A stretch of DNA of 64,000 nt, taken from positions 930,001 through 994,000 of the forward strand of contig NZ_CP036271.1 of NCBI RefSeq assembly GCF_007745175.1, given 5' to 3'. Made by a program: the position numbers and the translations under genes. Positions 27,296 through 36,059 of the stretch are shown here, one piece after another. Source of the stretch: Caulifigura coniformis. GTDB lineage: Bacteria; Planctomycetota; Planctomycetia; Planctomycetales; Planctomycetaceae. Position 1 is the stretch's first letter; every line of letters begins with the position of its first letter. The notes below the pieces were generated by a model that was given only the letters and a program-made list of their open reading frames with translations, was not told the DNA's origin and made no database searches.

Positions 27296-28309
27296 ATGCT
27301 TCGCACTCATCGCGCGTTTACGTTGATCGAGCTTTTGGTCGTCATTGCCATCATCGCGATTCTGATTGCACTGCTTTTACCGGCTGTCCAGCAGGCCCGT
27401 GAAGCGGCGCGCCGGACGTCGTGCAAGAATAACATCAAGCAGATCGGGCTCGGGCTGCACAACTACCTGGATTCGTTCTCGGCCTTCCCGCCCAGCTATT
27501 GCACTGTCCCGGGAGTGACGACCACGGTCGGAGGCCAGTGGTCGGTATTCGCCCGGATCCTCCCGTATCTCGAGCAGGCTAATCTCCAGAGTCTGATCAA
27601 CTGGGGCGTCGCCTACTCCACACAGGTGAACGTTGCCACAACCCGAGTTCCGACGTACTTGTGCCCGAGCGAACCGAACGATGTTGTCAGGATCAACCCG
27701 TCAACTGGCGTCCCTCGCGATTATCCCGCCAGCTACGTCGTCAATTTCGGGACCTGGAAGATCTATGACCCGACGAACGGCAGTGGCAGCGACGGGGCCT
27801 TCTTTCCAAACAGCCGGATGCGCGCCGCTGATTTCAGTGACGGCATGAGCAACACCTTGTGTGCTTCGGAAGCCAAGACGTTTACGCCCTACCTGCGGAA
27901 TATTTCGACCGATCCCGGCGCGACTCCCCCGGCCAGCCCGTCATTTGCCTCCGGGCTCAGCGGAGACGGCTGTTGCATCGGGAATTCATTACAGCTGAAT
28001 ACCGGTCACACCGAATGGGCCGACGGGTTGTGTCAGCAGAGCGGCTTCACGACCACCTTCGGACCGAACACTCGCATTCCCCATTCCGTGGGCGGCGTCG
28101 AGTACGACATCGACTTCGTTTCCTGGCGGGAAGGAACGCATGCCACGCGCGTCGCCTACGCCGCGCTCCCGGCTCGCAGTCACCACGAGGGAATCGTCCA
28201 GACGCTCTTGGTGGATGGGTCCGTCAGAGCCGTTAGCGAGAACATCGACTTACAGGTCTGGCGCAGGCTGGGAACTCGCTCGGGCGGTGAGGTTGTTGGG
28301 GAGTTTTAG
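27296..28309 (+). CDS. DUF1559 protein with type IV pilin-like N-terminus
   Basis: A planctomycete-type pseudopilin (DUF1559), 337 residues from ATG 27296. The prepilin cleavage and methylation motif is [19 protein letters not shown], followed by [22 protein letters not shown], the standard DUF1559 start. The C-terminal domain ends with the usual segment on a product-like line ([22 protein letters not shown]). An earlier in-frame ATG at 27254 would add 14 residues ahead of the motif; 27296 fits homologues better. These proteins are abundant in Planctomycetes and their role (surface or secretion pseudopilins) is not settled. It marks the lineage of the window. Confidence 0.93.
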   Translation: MLRTHRAFTLIELLVVIAIIAILIALLLPAVQQAREAARRTSCKNNIKQIGLGLHNYLDSFSAFPPSYCTVPGVTTTVGGQWSVFARILPYLEQANLQSLINWGVAYSTQVNVATTRVPTYLCPSEPNDVVRINPSTGVPRDYPASYVVNFGTWKIYDPTNGSGSDGAFFPNSRMRAADFSDGMSNTLCASEAKTFTPYLRNISTDPGATPPASPSFASGLSGDGCCIGNSLQLNTGHTEWADGLCQQSGFTTTFGPNTRIPHSVGGVEYDIDFVSWREGTHATRVAYAALPARSHHEGIVQTLLVDGSVRAVSENIDLQVWRRLGTRSGGEVVGEF

Positions 28310-28534
28310 GACCAACTCAAAGCCGGCCACTTTTCAACGCCTCGTTACTCAGGGTGCCAGGGCTGACCTGAGTCACACCACTTTTACGGTCATCGCTGAC
28401 CGCTCGTCCGACTCTCCAGTACTGACTCCCGCGTTTCTTCTCGCCAATAGAGGCGCCTGCAGGAAGCGCGCCGGCGAGGTGAACCTCCGTCGTCACCTGT
28501 TGCGAGAGCCATCGCACCGGCTTCATCAAAGCGA

Positions 28535-28639
28535 TTACTTCCCGGCGCTTTTCGCAGCGCCTTTGCGGCCGCTCTTCCCTCCGTTGCCTGTGGACTTCGC
28601 AGCGATCTTTTTGCCGTGGGGGTGACTGCCATTGGTCAT
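28535..28639 (-). CDS. 34-residue basic Lys/Ala/Gly-rich protein
   Basis: A very small gene with a strong ribosome site: AGGAG lies 6 nt before ATG 28639 on the minus strand. The product is 34 residues, starts MTNGSHPHGKKIAAKS and continues with Gly/Lys/Ala repeats (GNGGKSGRKGAAKSAGK). Such composition is found in small nucleic-acid-binding or histone-H1-like proteins. It is divergent to the XRE regulator, with the candidate operator between them, so it may be controlled by it. Function is unknown. Confidence 0.55.
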   Translation of the reverse strand: MTNGSHPHGKKIAAKSTGNGGKSGRKGAAKSAGK

Positions 28640-28679
28640 GTGAAGCTCCTGACGGAGAAGGCGAGAGAACATACCCGTT

Positions 28680-28709
28680 AGTCCATTTTGGACTATTCCA
28701 GATTGGACT
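28680..28709 (+). promoter_or_regulatory. Candidate operator (three TGGACT half-sites)
   Basis: An inverted repeat AGTCCA-TTT-TGGACT (28680-28694) is followed by a third half-site TGGACT (28704-28709). It sits between the divergent basic-protein gene and the XRE gene and is a good candidate for the XRE protein's own binding site. Confidence 0.55.
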
Positions 28710-28744
28710 TTAGTGTCCGCAGAAACCTTCAGCAACGGTCTTCT

Positions 28745-29047
28745 GTGGAAAAGTCAGTCTTCACGGCCGAGTACGAAGTTCTCCGAACTATGCTGCGGGG
28801 CGTTCGCGTCAGCGCCGGTGTCACCCAGCAGGAACTGGCTGTTCTCCTCGATGAGACCCAGTCCTACGTCAGCAAGTGCGAACGAGGGGAGCGACGCCTG
28901 GACTTAGTGCAGCTCCAGGCGTTCTGCAGGGCGTTGAATCATCCGCTCGACGTATTCGTCTCCGAATACCTGCGGCGGTCCAAGCGAGTATCTGCTCACT
29001 CGACAAGCTCGTCTCGTGTTCCCAAGACCAGCCCCACTCGTGAGTAG
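28745..29047 (+). CDS. XRE-family helix-turn-helix regulator
   Basis: A short DNA-binding protein of about 100 residues. The HTH_3 domain is complete: LRGVRVSAGVTQQELAVLL, then DETQSYVSKCERGERRLDL, with the recognition helix in SYVSKCE. The open frame begins at TTG 28688, but that start lies inside the inverted repeat, so GTG 28745 is preferred; it gives the short arm before the HTH that is usual in this family. No clear ribosome site precedes it. Its last 52 bp overlap the end of the convergent membrane-protein gene. Confidence 0.8.
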   Translation: MEKSVFTAEYEVLRTMLRGVRVSAGVTQQELAVLLDETQSYVSKCERGERRLDLVQLQAFCRALNHPLDVFVSEYLRRSKRVSAHSTSSSRVPKTSPTRE

Positions 29048-29523
29048 AAGCGTCCGAGTGAGTCCCGTGAGGCGGCGATCAGGACCGTTTCCAGTCCGAG
29101 GAAGCCGAGCCAGCCTGGCCATGACCACAGGCCCAGAGCCGCTTGATGGCACACGCTGAAAACGACCAGTGCGACTGCCATGTTGGCGTAGAACTGAAAG
29201 TACCGGTAGTTGTGTTCGACGGCCAGTTGGAAGGCCAGCAGATGTTCCGTCAGCCTCGAGAAATTGAAGTCGGGCAGACTCAGCCCGGTTGCGTGGTGGA
29301 TCTGGTCAATGACGGCCCACCGCACGGCGCTCACAGTGAGGCCAGCCGCCAGCGAGCCCATCACCACGTACAAAAAACCGCCCACGCTCGGGTCACGACT
29401 TGGTTCGCTGGACATCCAGGCGGTGAGAGTTGGGGAGAAGTTGCTGAAGCCGCACAGGCAGACGAAGCCCGGCAGCAGAAAGGCGATGGTAAGTCCAAAG
29501 CTGCGATCGAGCGATTCCGTCAT
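28996..29523 (-). CDS. Membrane protein of unknown function
   Basis: A 175-residue integral membrane protein with about four hydrophobic segments: LTIAFLLPGFVCLCGF, FLYVVMGSLAAGLTVS, ANMAVALVVFSVCHQAALG and WLGFLGLETVLIAAS. No family recognised. Its C-terminal coding end overlaps the XRE gene on the other strand by 52 bp, an arrangement that could couple the two by antisense transcription. The 268 bp between its start and the helicase stop (29524-29791) contain no gene I can support. Confidence 0.7.
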   Translation of the reverse strand: MTESLDRSFGLTIAFLLPGFVCLCGFSNFSPTLTAWMSSEPSRDPSVGGFLYVVMGSLAAGLTVSAVRWAVIDQIHHATGLSLPDFNFSRLTEHLLAFQLAVEHNYRYFQFYANMAVALVVFSVCHQAALGLWSWPGWLGFLGLETVLIAASRDSLGRFYSRVGLVLGTRDELVE

Positions 29524-29791
29524 GGCCCGGCCCGTGGTGTCATGTCGCGATGACTACCATGTCCGGCGTCGTCGCGCCAGCACTTCAGTGAAGTGAAGAC
29601 CAGCGAGTGAAATGCAATCGGACTTGGAGGCCGACGCTTGCACTTGTTTGAGGCCAAGTCCAGAGACGTCGTAACCCGCGAATGCGACATGGCTTGGTGT
29701 TCCGTACACATCCATAGACCGGATGCCGATTTAGCCGATGCTTTAACTGTCACACAGTTGGGACTCCCGCCGAAGAGCGCGATAGCTGCCT

Positions 29792-31420
29792 TCATTCAGA
29801 GCCTTCTGCACTCACCTTAGTGACCTTTGCACTGAACTCTTTCGGGTTGGCTTCAATGCTCTGAAGCAGGCGAGCACATTTATCGCTTTCCTCAGTCCTC
29901 CGAAAGACGAGGACGAAGGCCGGCTTTACGCGTTTTCGTGTACTCCGGATTCGCAGCGCCTCTTGCCACATCGCCTCATGTGAAGATTTCGGACTCACGA
30001 AGATGGCCTCGTCGATGAACGGCAGGTCGAAGCCGCGGCCTCCCATGTTTCGATTCACAATCGCAACCCGGACCGAACCATTACGAAGGCGTGCAATTGC
30101 ATTCCTGCGTTCCGAGTCGCCCATCTCGCCCCACAATCGGACACACGCTACTCCCGCGGCGGCACAACGAGCACTGAGATACGCACCAACGTCTGTGTTG
30201 CGCACCATGACTATCGTTCGAACATGGCGACCGTGTTCTAGTCGGCTCACAATCCAGCGGACTTTGGCCGTGTCAACAGCGGCGGTGCTGTATTCGACGG
30301 ACCTGACTGACTCCACGCGCAATCGAGTGCCGTCGTCGCTCGTTGCGATCCGCTCATAAACCTGGCATGCCACGTGTGCCAGACGTCCCTCGAAAAGGAA
30401 CAGCCGTTCTGCGAACGCCTTCATGAGGCGACCAAGCAGACTTCGCAATGCCCGGTTCACCGGCACACGCTGCGGCATTCCGGACGCACCTGCAAAATCG
30501 AGATGCTGACGTTTGCCCACCGCGATCTGCGACCCCTGGCGAGACAATGAGGCCGGATCCAATCCCGGCTCAACGAGAAACTCGCGCGTCACATTGTGCC
30601 GGATTTTCCTGAGCGTGTCAGTAACCACTAGCCCGACGCGCTCGGCCATGGCTGCGACCTCGACGTCCTCGATGTCGACGATTCGGAAATCTAGAAACGC
30701 CGAGAACTGCGCGATGGCTGTCCTTGGTGGGGTGATCTCAGTGAATGTGAACAAGCTTTCCCAAATCTCGGCAGCCTGCCTTTTCGTGGCGCTCATGCAC
30801 AAGAACCTCGCATTTGAGGTACGCAGTTCGTTTATCAACCTGCTACAGGCTTCACTGAGACGTCCGACGGGTTCTCCTTCGGAATCCAGATCCTCAGCCG
30901 CGTGTGCGTCAAATTCGTCAACCACACAAAGCGGTATCGACTGAACCAGCTTCCGAAGGCGGAAGTCACGGTTCATCGCATTAGCGAGGCGTTTCGGCGT
31001 CGAGATGACGATTCGTGCACGTTCACACGCCTTCAGCAACTTCCCGGCAGATCGACACGTCAGATCATCGACATTTGCCGCGGGAAGAATCCCCGCCAAC
31101 CACTCCGCGGCCAAGAAGTGCTGATCCCGAAGCAGTCGACTGGGAACTAAAATCAGACATCGTTGCCAGAAGTCCGGATCTCTCTCATGAAGTGCAGCGA
31201 AGGTGAGTTGACTGACCAGCGTCTTTCCGAGTCCTGGATCGAGCAAGAGAAGCCCATCGCCGTTTTTGGCAAGTAGATCCGTCGCATCCTGCACGACAAG
31301 TGCTTGGTAACCGCGAGGCTTGAAGCCAAGGAACCGATCACGCAGTGCCTGGTAGACCTCGTCTCCGACGAGGGCGCGCAACGCCTTTTCCGGAGCCTTG
31401 AGAGGATTGGGACGAGGCAC
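29792..31420 (-). CDS. SF2 DEAD/DEAH-like helicase, divergent
   Basis: A nucleic-acid helicase or translocase of 542 residues. Motif I is DPGLGKT (61-67), motif Ia is LILVPSRLLRDQH, motif II is DEFD (168-171), motif III is CMSATKR (209-214) and motif VI is QEALRIRSTRKR. A segment NRNMGGRGFDLPFIDEAIFV corresponds to motif V. DEFD and the weakly conserved motif VI are unusual, and no extra nuclease domain is visible. It is the third gene of a tight operon, 3 bp after the membrane-protein gene. Together with its partners it looks like a defence or DNA-processing module; that role is inferred. Confidence 0.85.
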   Translation of the reverse strand: MPRPNPLKAPEKALRALVGDEVYQALRDRFLGFKPRGYQALVVQDATDLLAKNGDGLLLLDPGLGKTLVSQLTFAALHERDPDFWQRCLILVPSRLLRDQHFLAAEWLAGILPAANVDDLTCRSAGKLLKACERARIVISTPKRLANAMNRDFRLRKLVQSIPLCVVDEFDAHAAEDLDSEGEPVGRLSEACSRLINELRTSNARFLCMSATKRQAAEIWESLFTFTEITPPRTAIAQFSAFLDFRIVDIEDVEVAAMAERVGLVVTDTLRKIRHNVTREFLVEPGLDPASLSRQGSQIAVGKRQHLDFAGASGMPQRVPVNRALRSLLGRLMKAFAERLFLFEGRLAHVACQVYERIATSDDGTRLRVESVRSVEYSTAAVDTAKVRWIVSRLEHGRHVRTIVMVRNTDVGAYLSARCAAAGVACVRLWGEMGDSERRNAIARLRNGSVRVAIVNRNMGGRGFDLPFIDEAIFVSPKSSHEAMWQEALRIRSTRKRVKPAFVLVFRRTEESDKCARLLQSIEANPKEFSAKVTKVSAEGSE

Positions 31421-31423
31421 GGA

Positions 31424-31840
31424 CTAGCCCTTAAGTTTGTCGAGCTCGTGAGTGCTCTCCTTGATCGTCGATCGCCCATGACAGAAGTGGAGAACCATTA
31501 GGACCAACGCTGGCAGTATCAGGTATAAGGAAACCTCAATTCTGTTGACGCCATTACTTGCCTTGTAAATTGCGTAGCCACCAAGTGACGCGAAGAGAGC
31601 TGCCAGCCCTAGGGGAGCCCACAATGCGAACAAAGGAGCCACGTTGAGCAACCGCTTCTTCTTCCTATCTTGCTGTCGTTTTACAAGAGAATTCGACTTT
31701 TGCTGCGCCGGATCCCAGTCATCACAGAATTCAAGCACTTCATTCGCCCATTCATCAATCCGGGCTGTGAACAAGGCAAAGAGGAATGCAATTATCCCCA
31801 TGTAATAGCCAAACAACGACAACAAATCTGAAGTGCCCAT
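31424..31840 (-). CDS. Small membrane protein of the helicase operon
   Basis: A 138-residue protein with about three membrane segments: LFGYYMGIIAFLFALFTA (8-25), APLGLAALFASLGGYAIY and LYLILPALVLMVLHFC. A charged cytosolic loop rich in Lys/Arg/Gln (PAQQKSNSLVKRQQDRKKKR) lies between the first two. Its start codon overlaps the stop of the upstream gene by one base (TAATG at 31838-31842), so translation is coupled. I do not recognise a family; membrane anchoring of the helicase complex or an abortive-infection effector are possible roles. Confidence 0.75.
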   Translation of the reverse strand: MGTSDLLSLFGYYMGIIAFLFALFTARIDEWANEVLEFCDDWDPAQQKSNSLVKRQQDRKKKRLLNVAPLFALWAPLGLAALFASLGGYAIYKASNGVNRIEVSLYLILPALVLMVLHFCHGRSTIKESTHELDKLKG

Positions 31841-32451
31841 TACTCGTACCTCTTAAGCTGTTGTTCGCAGCGGACCAACACCTCTTTCGCCTCCTCGACC
31901 ACAAATGTGTAGCTGTAATATCCGTTGACGGCACTGGAGCGTTCCGATGGAGCCATGGTAAGACCTTGCTCTTTGGCGTCTTGCATCAGCGCTTGCAGCA
32001 AATTCTGACCATACTTGTCGACTTCCACCGTAAACTGCTGAGTTTGCTCACGTTGCTCGACTGGCGTCTCACCCCACTCCTTGAGCTGTTCGCCTAACTC
32101 AGTCTTAATCGCTTTCAGGGCGGTGCGAATGAGGTGAGGAAGCTCCATCTCGGCGAACACACGTTCGATATACGAAGCTTCACCGTACGGAATGTTCCAC
32201 TGATTAAACAACGTTCCGCGTTTGACGGACTTCCCAGCGTAAAGGTCTGGGTGGGCGAAGATCGCGCGGATTCGCGCTTGATGCATCGCCGAGATGGTTC
32301 GGTGTCGCGTGTGCGCGCTCAACCAGTCGGCCCAGTCGTGGAAGGCAAGTTGAGCGACCGCCGCTGCGACGGCCTTTTTGTTATTCTTGTCGGGGAACCG
32401 CTTTGCTACTGCGTCAACGACGTCATCGGGCACGGACAGCTTGATCTCCAT
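31840..32451 (-). CDS. Unknown protein, first gene of the helicase operon
   Basis: A 203-residue protein of no recognised family. It starts MEIKLSVPDDVVDAVAKRFPDK, with an AAGGAA ribosome site before ATG 32451; the open frame extends further but without coding character. The N-terminal helix-rich part (AAAVAQLAFHDWADWLSAHTRHRT) resembles small DNA- or protein-binding helical domains. The C-terminal half is a charged helical stretch (KTELGEQLKEWGETPVEQREQT) that may be coiled. It leads a three-gene operon with a membrane protein and an SF2 helicase. Confidence 0.7.
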   Translation of the reverse strand: MEIKLSVPDDVVDAVAKRFPDKNNKKAVAAAVAQLAFHDWADWLSAHTRHRTISAMHQARIRAIFAHPDLYAGKSVKRGTLFNQWNIPYGEASYIERVFAEMELPHLIRTALKAIKTELGEQLKEWGETPVEQREQTQQFTVEVDKYGQNLLQALMQDAKEQGLTMAPSERSSAVNGYYSYTFVVEEAKEVLVRCEQQLKRYE

Positions 32452-33403
32452 TGGCCGTTCCTTCACTGGGTCATAGTTGCGCGAATGATAATACAGATGG
32501 ATTCTGGCGCAGAGTCGTAAGACGAAGGCATGCTCGAGCGATTCCGACGATAGCAAGCCCGCAATCCGCCCCTGGACAATGTAGCGTCGTGCGGTCCTAG
32601 CGGTCGAACGACTCGGCCGGAATATCAGGGTGACTATGGGATGGCCGGCGATTCGGTGAGCTTGATCTCCCTCCAAGACGACGGACGGATGACCGTGGAG
32701 TCCGAGTTCGTGCGGCACTGATGGCGGGTGCCGTCGGCCGTCACGAAGTGGGAAGACAATAGTGAGTATGGACACTGCCGACCGGCCAAGTGTTACGTCA
32801 GAACGGCAGCGTCGATTGTCCATCGACACGAAGAATACTTTCTCTGGACAGCTTCTTCCCGGGGCTCTGCCCCGGCCCCCGGGATTTTCCGAGGGACCTC
32901 TCGCATCAGAGAGTGTTCCTGGAATGAATGTGGACGTGTTTGGTCGGCACACGTTCACCCAAGCCGAAAACCGCTTGCCCAAAACCTCTCGGGTCCAGAC
33001 CGATCGCCACAGCGTCACGCCGGAGAATCCAGGTTCCTCGTCCTCTGGACTGTTCTGTTCGCGAGTATCCCTGACTTCGATCGAATGGGGAGACGAACAG
33101 ACGAGGGGAGGCGGCCCGGGCGAGAAATCCTGCGCCCGGGCTCGCCCCTCTCTGACGCGAGATCCAGCTATTCCTTGCCAGGTTGGGTCCCCCCAGAGCC
33201 TGACTCCGCTTCACTGGACCATGACAGCCTGCCACAGCGGCCGCCGCTACTCAAATTGAGTTAGAGCACGCGGGGACACGGTCCCTCCATAACTCTGTCA
33301 GCAGGCCGATCCGCCCTGCTCGGTGAGTCCGTTCAGCGGCCTGACCGAGAGGCGGAAGCGCGTGGAAGGTTTCATTCTCAGTTGGACCCGCAAGGAGTTT
33401 CCG
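32452..33403. other. Gene-poor stretch at the left edge of the mobile element
   Basis: About 950 bp without a gene I can support. Open frames here (for example 32762-33259) are Ser/Pro/Arg-rich with no ribosome site and no family look. The stretch holds the left copy of the flanking repeat (32861-32910) and probably marks the old junction between host DNA and the element. Confidence 0.6.
32861..32910 (+). repeat. Left flanking direct repeat of the mobile element
   Basis: Three blocks, GGGGCTCTGCCCC, CCCCCGGGATTTT and CTCGCATCAGA, separated by 2 and 11 nt. The same blocks in the same order and orientation recur at 58360-58408. The first block folds as GGGGC-TCT-GCCCC. Confidence 0.75.
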
Positions 33404-33721
33404 ATGGCGAACGATCGACCTATCCATGAGATTCGGTTGGGGAAATGTAAAGCTGCGATCTGGGCAAATCCGACGGAACAGGGGACGCGTTACAACGTCA
33501 CCTTTCTCCGGATTTACAAGCAGGACGACCAGTGGGAGACAACCAGCTCCTTTGGCCGTGATGACCTGCCGCTCGTCGCCAAGCTCGCGGATCAGGCTCA
33601 CACCTGGATCTACGAGAAACTGGCGCACGAACGAGACGATGCTGCGAACGAGAAGGCCCCTGCGTCCGATCGTCGTTCCGACCGTTCCCCAAGAACGGCG
33701 GCCACGACGTCCCGGCGGTAA
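33404..33721 (+). CDS. Small element protein, paralogue family member 1
   Basis: A 105-residue protein; ATG 33404 follows CAAGGAG. The core is IRLGKCKAAIWANPTEQG, then RYNVTFLRIYKQDDQW, then LPLVAKLADQAHTWIYEK. The C-terminus is basic and disordered (SDRRSDRSPRTAATTSRR). The same layout is found at 37962-38282 and 51872-52147 in this element. The beta-rich core with a final helix looks like a small single-stranded-DNA or transcription-related fold, but that is inference. It is the first gene inside the left repeat. Confidence 0.7.
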   Translation: MANDRPIHEIRLGKCKAAIWANPTEQGTRYNVTFLRIYKQDDQWETTSSFGRDDLPLVAKLADQAHTWIYEKLAHERDDAANEKAPASDRRSDRSPRTAATTSRR

Positions 33722-33984
33722 TTGATGTTGTTGATCTGACGGTTTTGTCAGCACGCACTTCCCGCCTCTCTTCTTTCCTGGGCCCTGTTCTTTCAGCGGT
33801 CTGACAATTTGGCTTCCGGGTAGACGGGAACTGCCCGTCGGCTCCGACGTCGCCGTGCTGCGGCCAGGTCGGAGACCGATGGCGTGCATTCCACGGTTTT
33901 GGACGCGGCTCGATCGTCGAGTGCGTCCTGTTCTTTCCCGAAGGCTCTCTCTCGGAGCTTTCCTGACCCAGAAAGTCCATTCCC

Positions 33985-34884
33985 ATGACCACACGTGAAG
34001 AGATTCAGGAACGTGCCACAGCGGCGTTCGAGGAACTCGTGGCAGCCCTGGCGCAAGGCAACAGCGAACAGCTGACGGCTTATCTCCAGACGATGTCCCG
34101 GTTCCACCAGTATTCCTTCGGCAACTGCATGTGGATTGTTCTCCAGCGTCCCGATGCCACGCATGTCGCCGGGTTTCAGCGCTGGAAACAGCTCGGCCGA
34201 TTCGTGAAGTCGGGCGAGAAGGGGATTGCGATCCTTGCTCCGTTGGCGTTTCGCAAGAAACGCACTGCGGAGGAGGAAAGAGGGGAGGACCAGTCCCCGG
34301 CCGACGAAGACAATCCCGAGAAGCCATCACGGCGGGTTGCCGGATTTAAGGTGGCCTACGTGTTCGATGTCAGCCAGACCGACGGGAAACCGCTGCCAGA
34401 GTTTGCCGCGGTGAACGGAGATCCGGGTGACAGGCTGGAGCGACTCGAAGATGTGATTCGAGGCTACGGCATCGAGTTGAACTATGAGCCGATTTCAGGG
34501 GGCGCCCTGGGCGTCTCGGAAGGGGGCGTCATTCGGGTGCTTCCGACGTTGCTGCCAGCCGAAGCATTTTCAGTCCTGGCTCACGAACTGGCCCATGAAC
34601 TGTTGCATCGCGGGGAGCGAAGAAAGGAGACGACGAAGACGGTTCGAGAGACGGAAGCGGAAGCGGTGGCCTTTGTTGTTTGTCAGGCGAGTGGGATCGA
34701 AAGTCGAACCCGGTCGAGCGACTACATTCGGCTGTATGCGGGTGACAAGGAACTGTTGCAGCAATCACTGGAGCACATCCAGCGAGTGTCGACGGCAATC
34801 TTGTTGCAACTTCAGGAGGAACCGAAGGCCGTAGCCGCTGTGACCGAGTTTCCAGCGGAGGCTCACGAGTCTGTCGCGGTTTGA
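33985..34884 (+). CDS. ArdC-like antirestriction protein with metallopeptidase motif
   Basis: A 299-residue ArdC-like protein. The N-terminal ArdC-type single-stranded-DNA-binding domain is visible: YLQTMSRFHQYSFGNCMWIV, QRWKQLGRFVKSGEKGIAIL and GFKVAYVFDVSQTDGKPLP. The C-terminal zincin domain carries HELAHELLH (His200, Glu201, His204), followed by a downstream ETEAEAVAFVV with the third ligand region. Such proteins protect incoming plasmid DNA from host restriction. Its place in a mobile element with relaxase and Rep fits this. Confidence 0.9.
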   Translation: MTTREEIQERATAAFEELVAALAQGNSEQLTAYLQTMSRFHQYSFGNCMWIVLQRPDATHVAGFQRWKQLGRFVKSGEKGIAILAPLAFRKKRTAEEERGEDQSPADEDNPEKPSRRVAGFKVAYVFDVSQTDGKPLPEFAAVNGDPGDRLERLEDVIRGYGIELNYEPISGGALGVSEGGVIRVLPTLLPAEAFSVLAHELAHELLHRGERRKETTKTVRETEAEAVAFVVCQASGIESRTRSSDYIRLYAGDKELLQQSLEHIQRVSTAILLQLQEEPKAVAAVTEFPAEAHESVAV

Positions 34885-35036
34885 TGAGGGAGGTTCTGCT
34901 TTGCACGCCATCGAGCCTCCATCTTTTTCTGGCTGTGACTCTGCCGCCGATCCTCGTCAACAGTAGCGCCCGGAGGAGATCGCGCTGGGAAGGCCTGCCG
35001 ACCGTCACCTGTTGTCGAGAAGTTTGCCTCTCGGCT

Positions 35037-35837
35037 TCAGGATGAAAAGCGTGAATCGTCAGCACCGGTCTCGGTATTGAACCGATATTCCTTCTCACCG
35101 AGGGTAATCGTGGTTTGGATACCCATGTCGATCAGCTGCATTGCGATGTTTCCGGGCAGTCGACTTCCCTCAGGCATCAGGGCAACGTACACGTCGAGTC
35201 CGCCGTAGAATTGAAGGTGAACCAAGAAGACACCGAACTGGTCGGGCTCAGTAAACTGAAAGTTGAATACCTCTGGATTACGCCCGAGTCGAGGTTTGCC
35301 TTGCAGCTCCAGTCCAACCTTGTCGCGAACAAAGCGTTGGAACTCTGCCGGATTCGGTGAATCACTGGGAACGTAGCCAAGTACCGTCTTCGTTGTCCCT
35401 CGAAATGTGCGGCCGAAATGGGCTAAGTGGATACCGCGGGCGACTCGATCAAAACACCTCAGCAGCCTTTCGTAGTCAGGGGTTCCCCAGACGACGTCTA
35501 TGAACTTGTTCGGCCCGAATTCGATGGTTGACCATTTCTGGTTACCCATCGCTCGATTCAATAGCGAAAACGAACTGCGATAGATCGCCCGATTCACCTT
35601 TGTGAACTTGTGAGCGTATCCGATTGAGTTGTTGCCGATGATGCCAGCGAGACTGACCATCAGGAATTCATCGTCCCCGGACTTTCCGCTGTTGTGGTCG
35701 TGACAGGAGGGCACTGTCAGAAGATTCTGCCGATAGTCCTTCCCAACATCCTTCGACTCAGGAAAGAGGCATCGGGGAGGAACGTGCTCACGAGATGTGC
35801 TCGGAAGATCGCACATGTAGCAGATGGTTGATTCCAT
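35037..35837 (-). CDS. HNH endonuclease-like protein
   Basis: A 266-residue protein; ATG 35837 puts the zinc-type motif at the N-terminus. The motif is CYMCDLPSTSREHVPPRCLF, with Cys6, Cys9 and His18, followed by TVPSCHDHNSGKSGDDEF, with Cys45, His48 and Asn49. This is the layout of HNH-type nucleases (CxxC, EHVxP, SCxxHNxxxSxxDE). The remaining 200 residues are not recognised. It stands alone on the minus strand between ArdC and the recombinase, where it may act in element defence or mobility. Confidence 0.7.
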   Translation of the reverse strand: MESTICYMCDLPSTSREHVPPRCLFPESKDVGKDYRQNLLTVPSCHDHNSGKSGDDEFLMVSLAGIIGNNSIGYAHKFTKVNRAIYRSSFSLLNRAMGNQKWSTIEFGPNKFIDVVWGTPDYERLLRCFDRVARGIHLAHFGRTFRGTTKTVLGYVPSDSPNPAEFQRFVRDKVGLELQGKPRLGRNPEVFNFQFTEPDQFGVFLVHLQFYGGLDVYVALMPEGSRLPGNIAMQLIDMGIQTTITLGEKEYRFNTETGADDSRFSS

Positions 35838-36059
35838 TTGTTGAATCCAGCAAACAACTTGACGGTCCCACAAGCCATTCGATCGAGGACACGACATTTG
35901 ACGCTCTGGTTCTGAGGGTCAGGCGACAATTCATTGACCCAGTGTCCGGCCATGTAAAGCTTTTCCGACCCACAATCAATCCCTGTAAAAATGGCGTCTG
36001 TCGCATCCCCGCATTCCGATCCATAAAGGACGTTCTGAATCACGATCCACCGTCACGGA

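Noticed and set aside
29638-29820. 60-codon plus-strand open frame between the membrane protein and the helicase gene
   Set aside because: Overlaps the helicase end, no ribosome site, no family.
32762-33259. 165-codon plus-strand open frame at the left element edge
   Set aside because: No ribosome site, no family, biased composition, and it runs through the flanking repeat.
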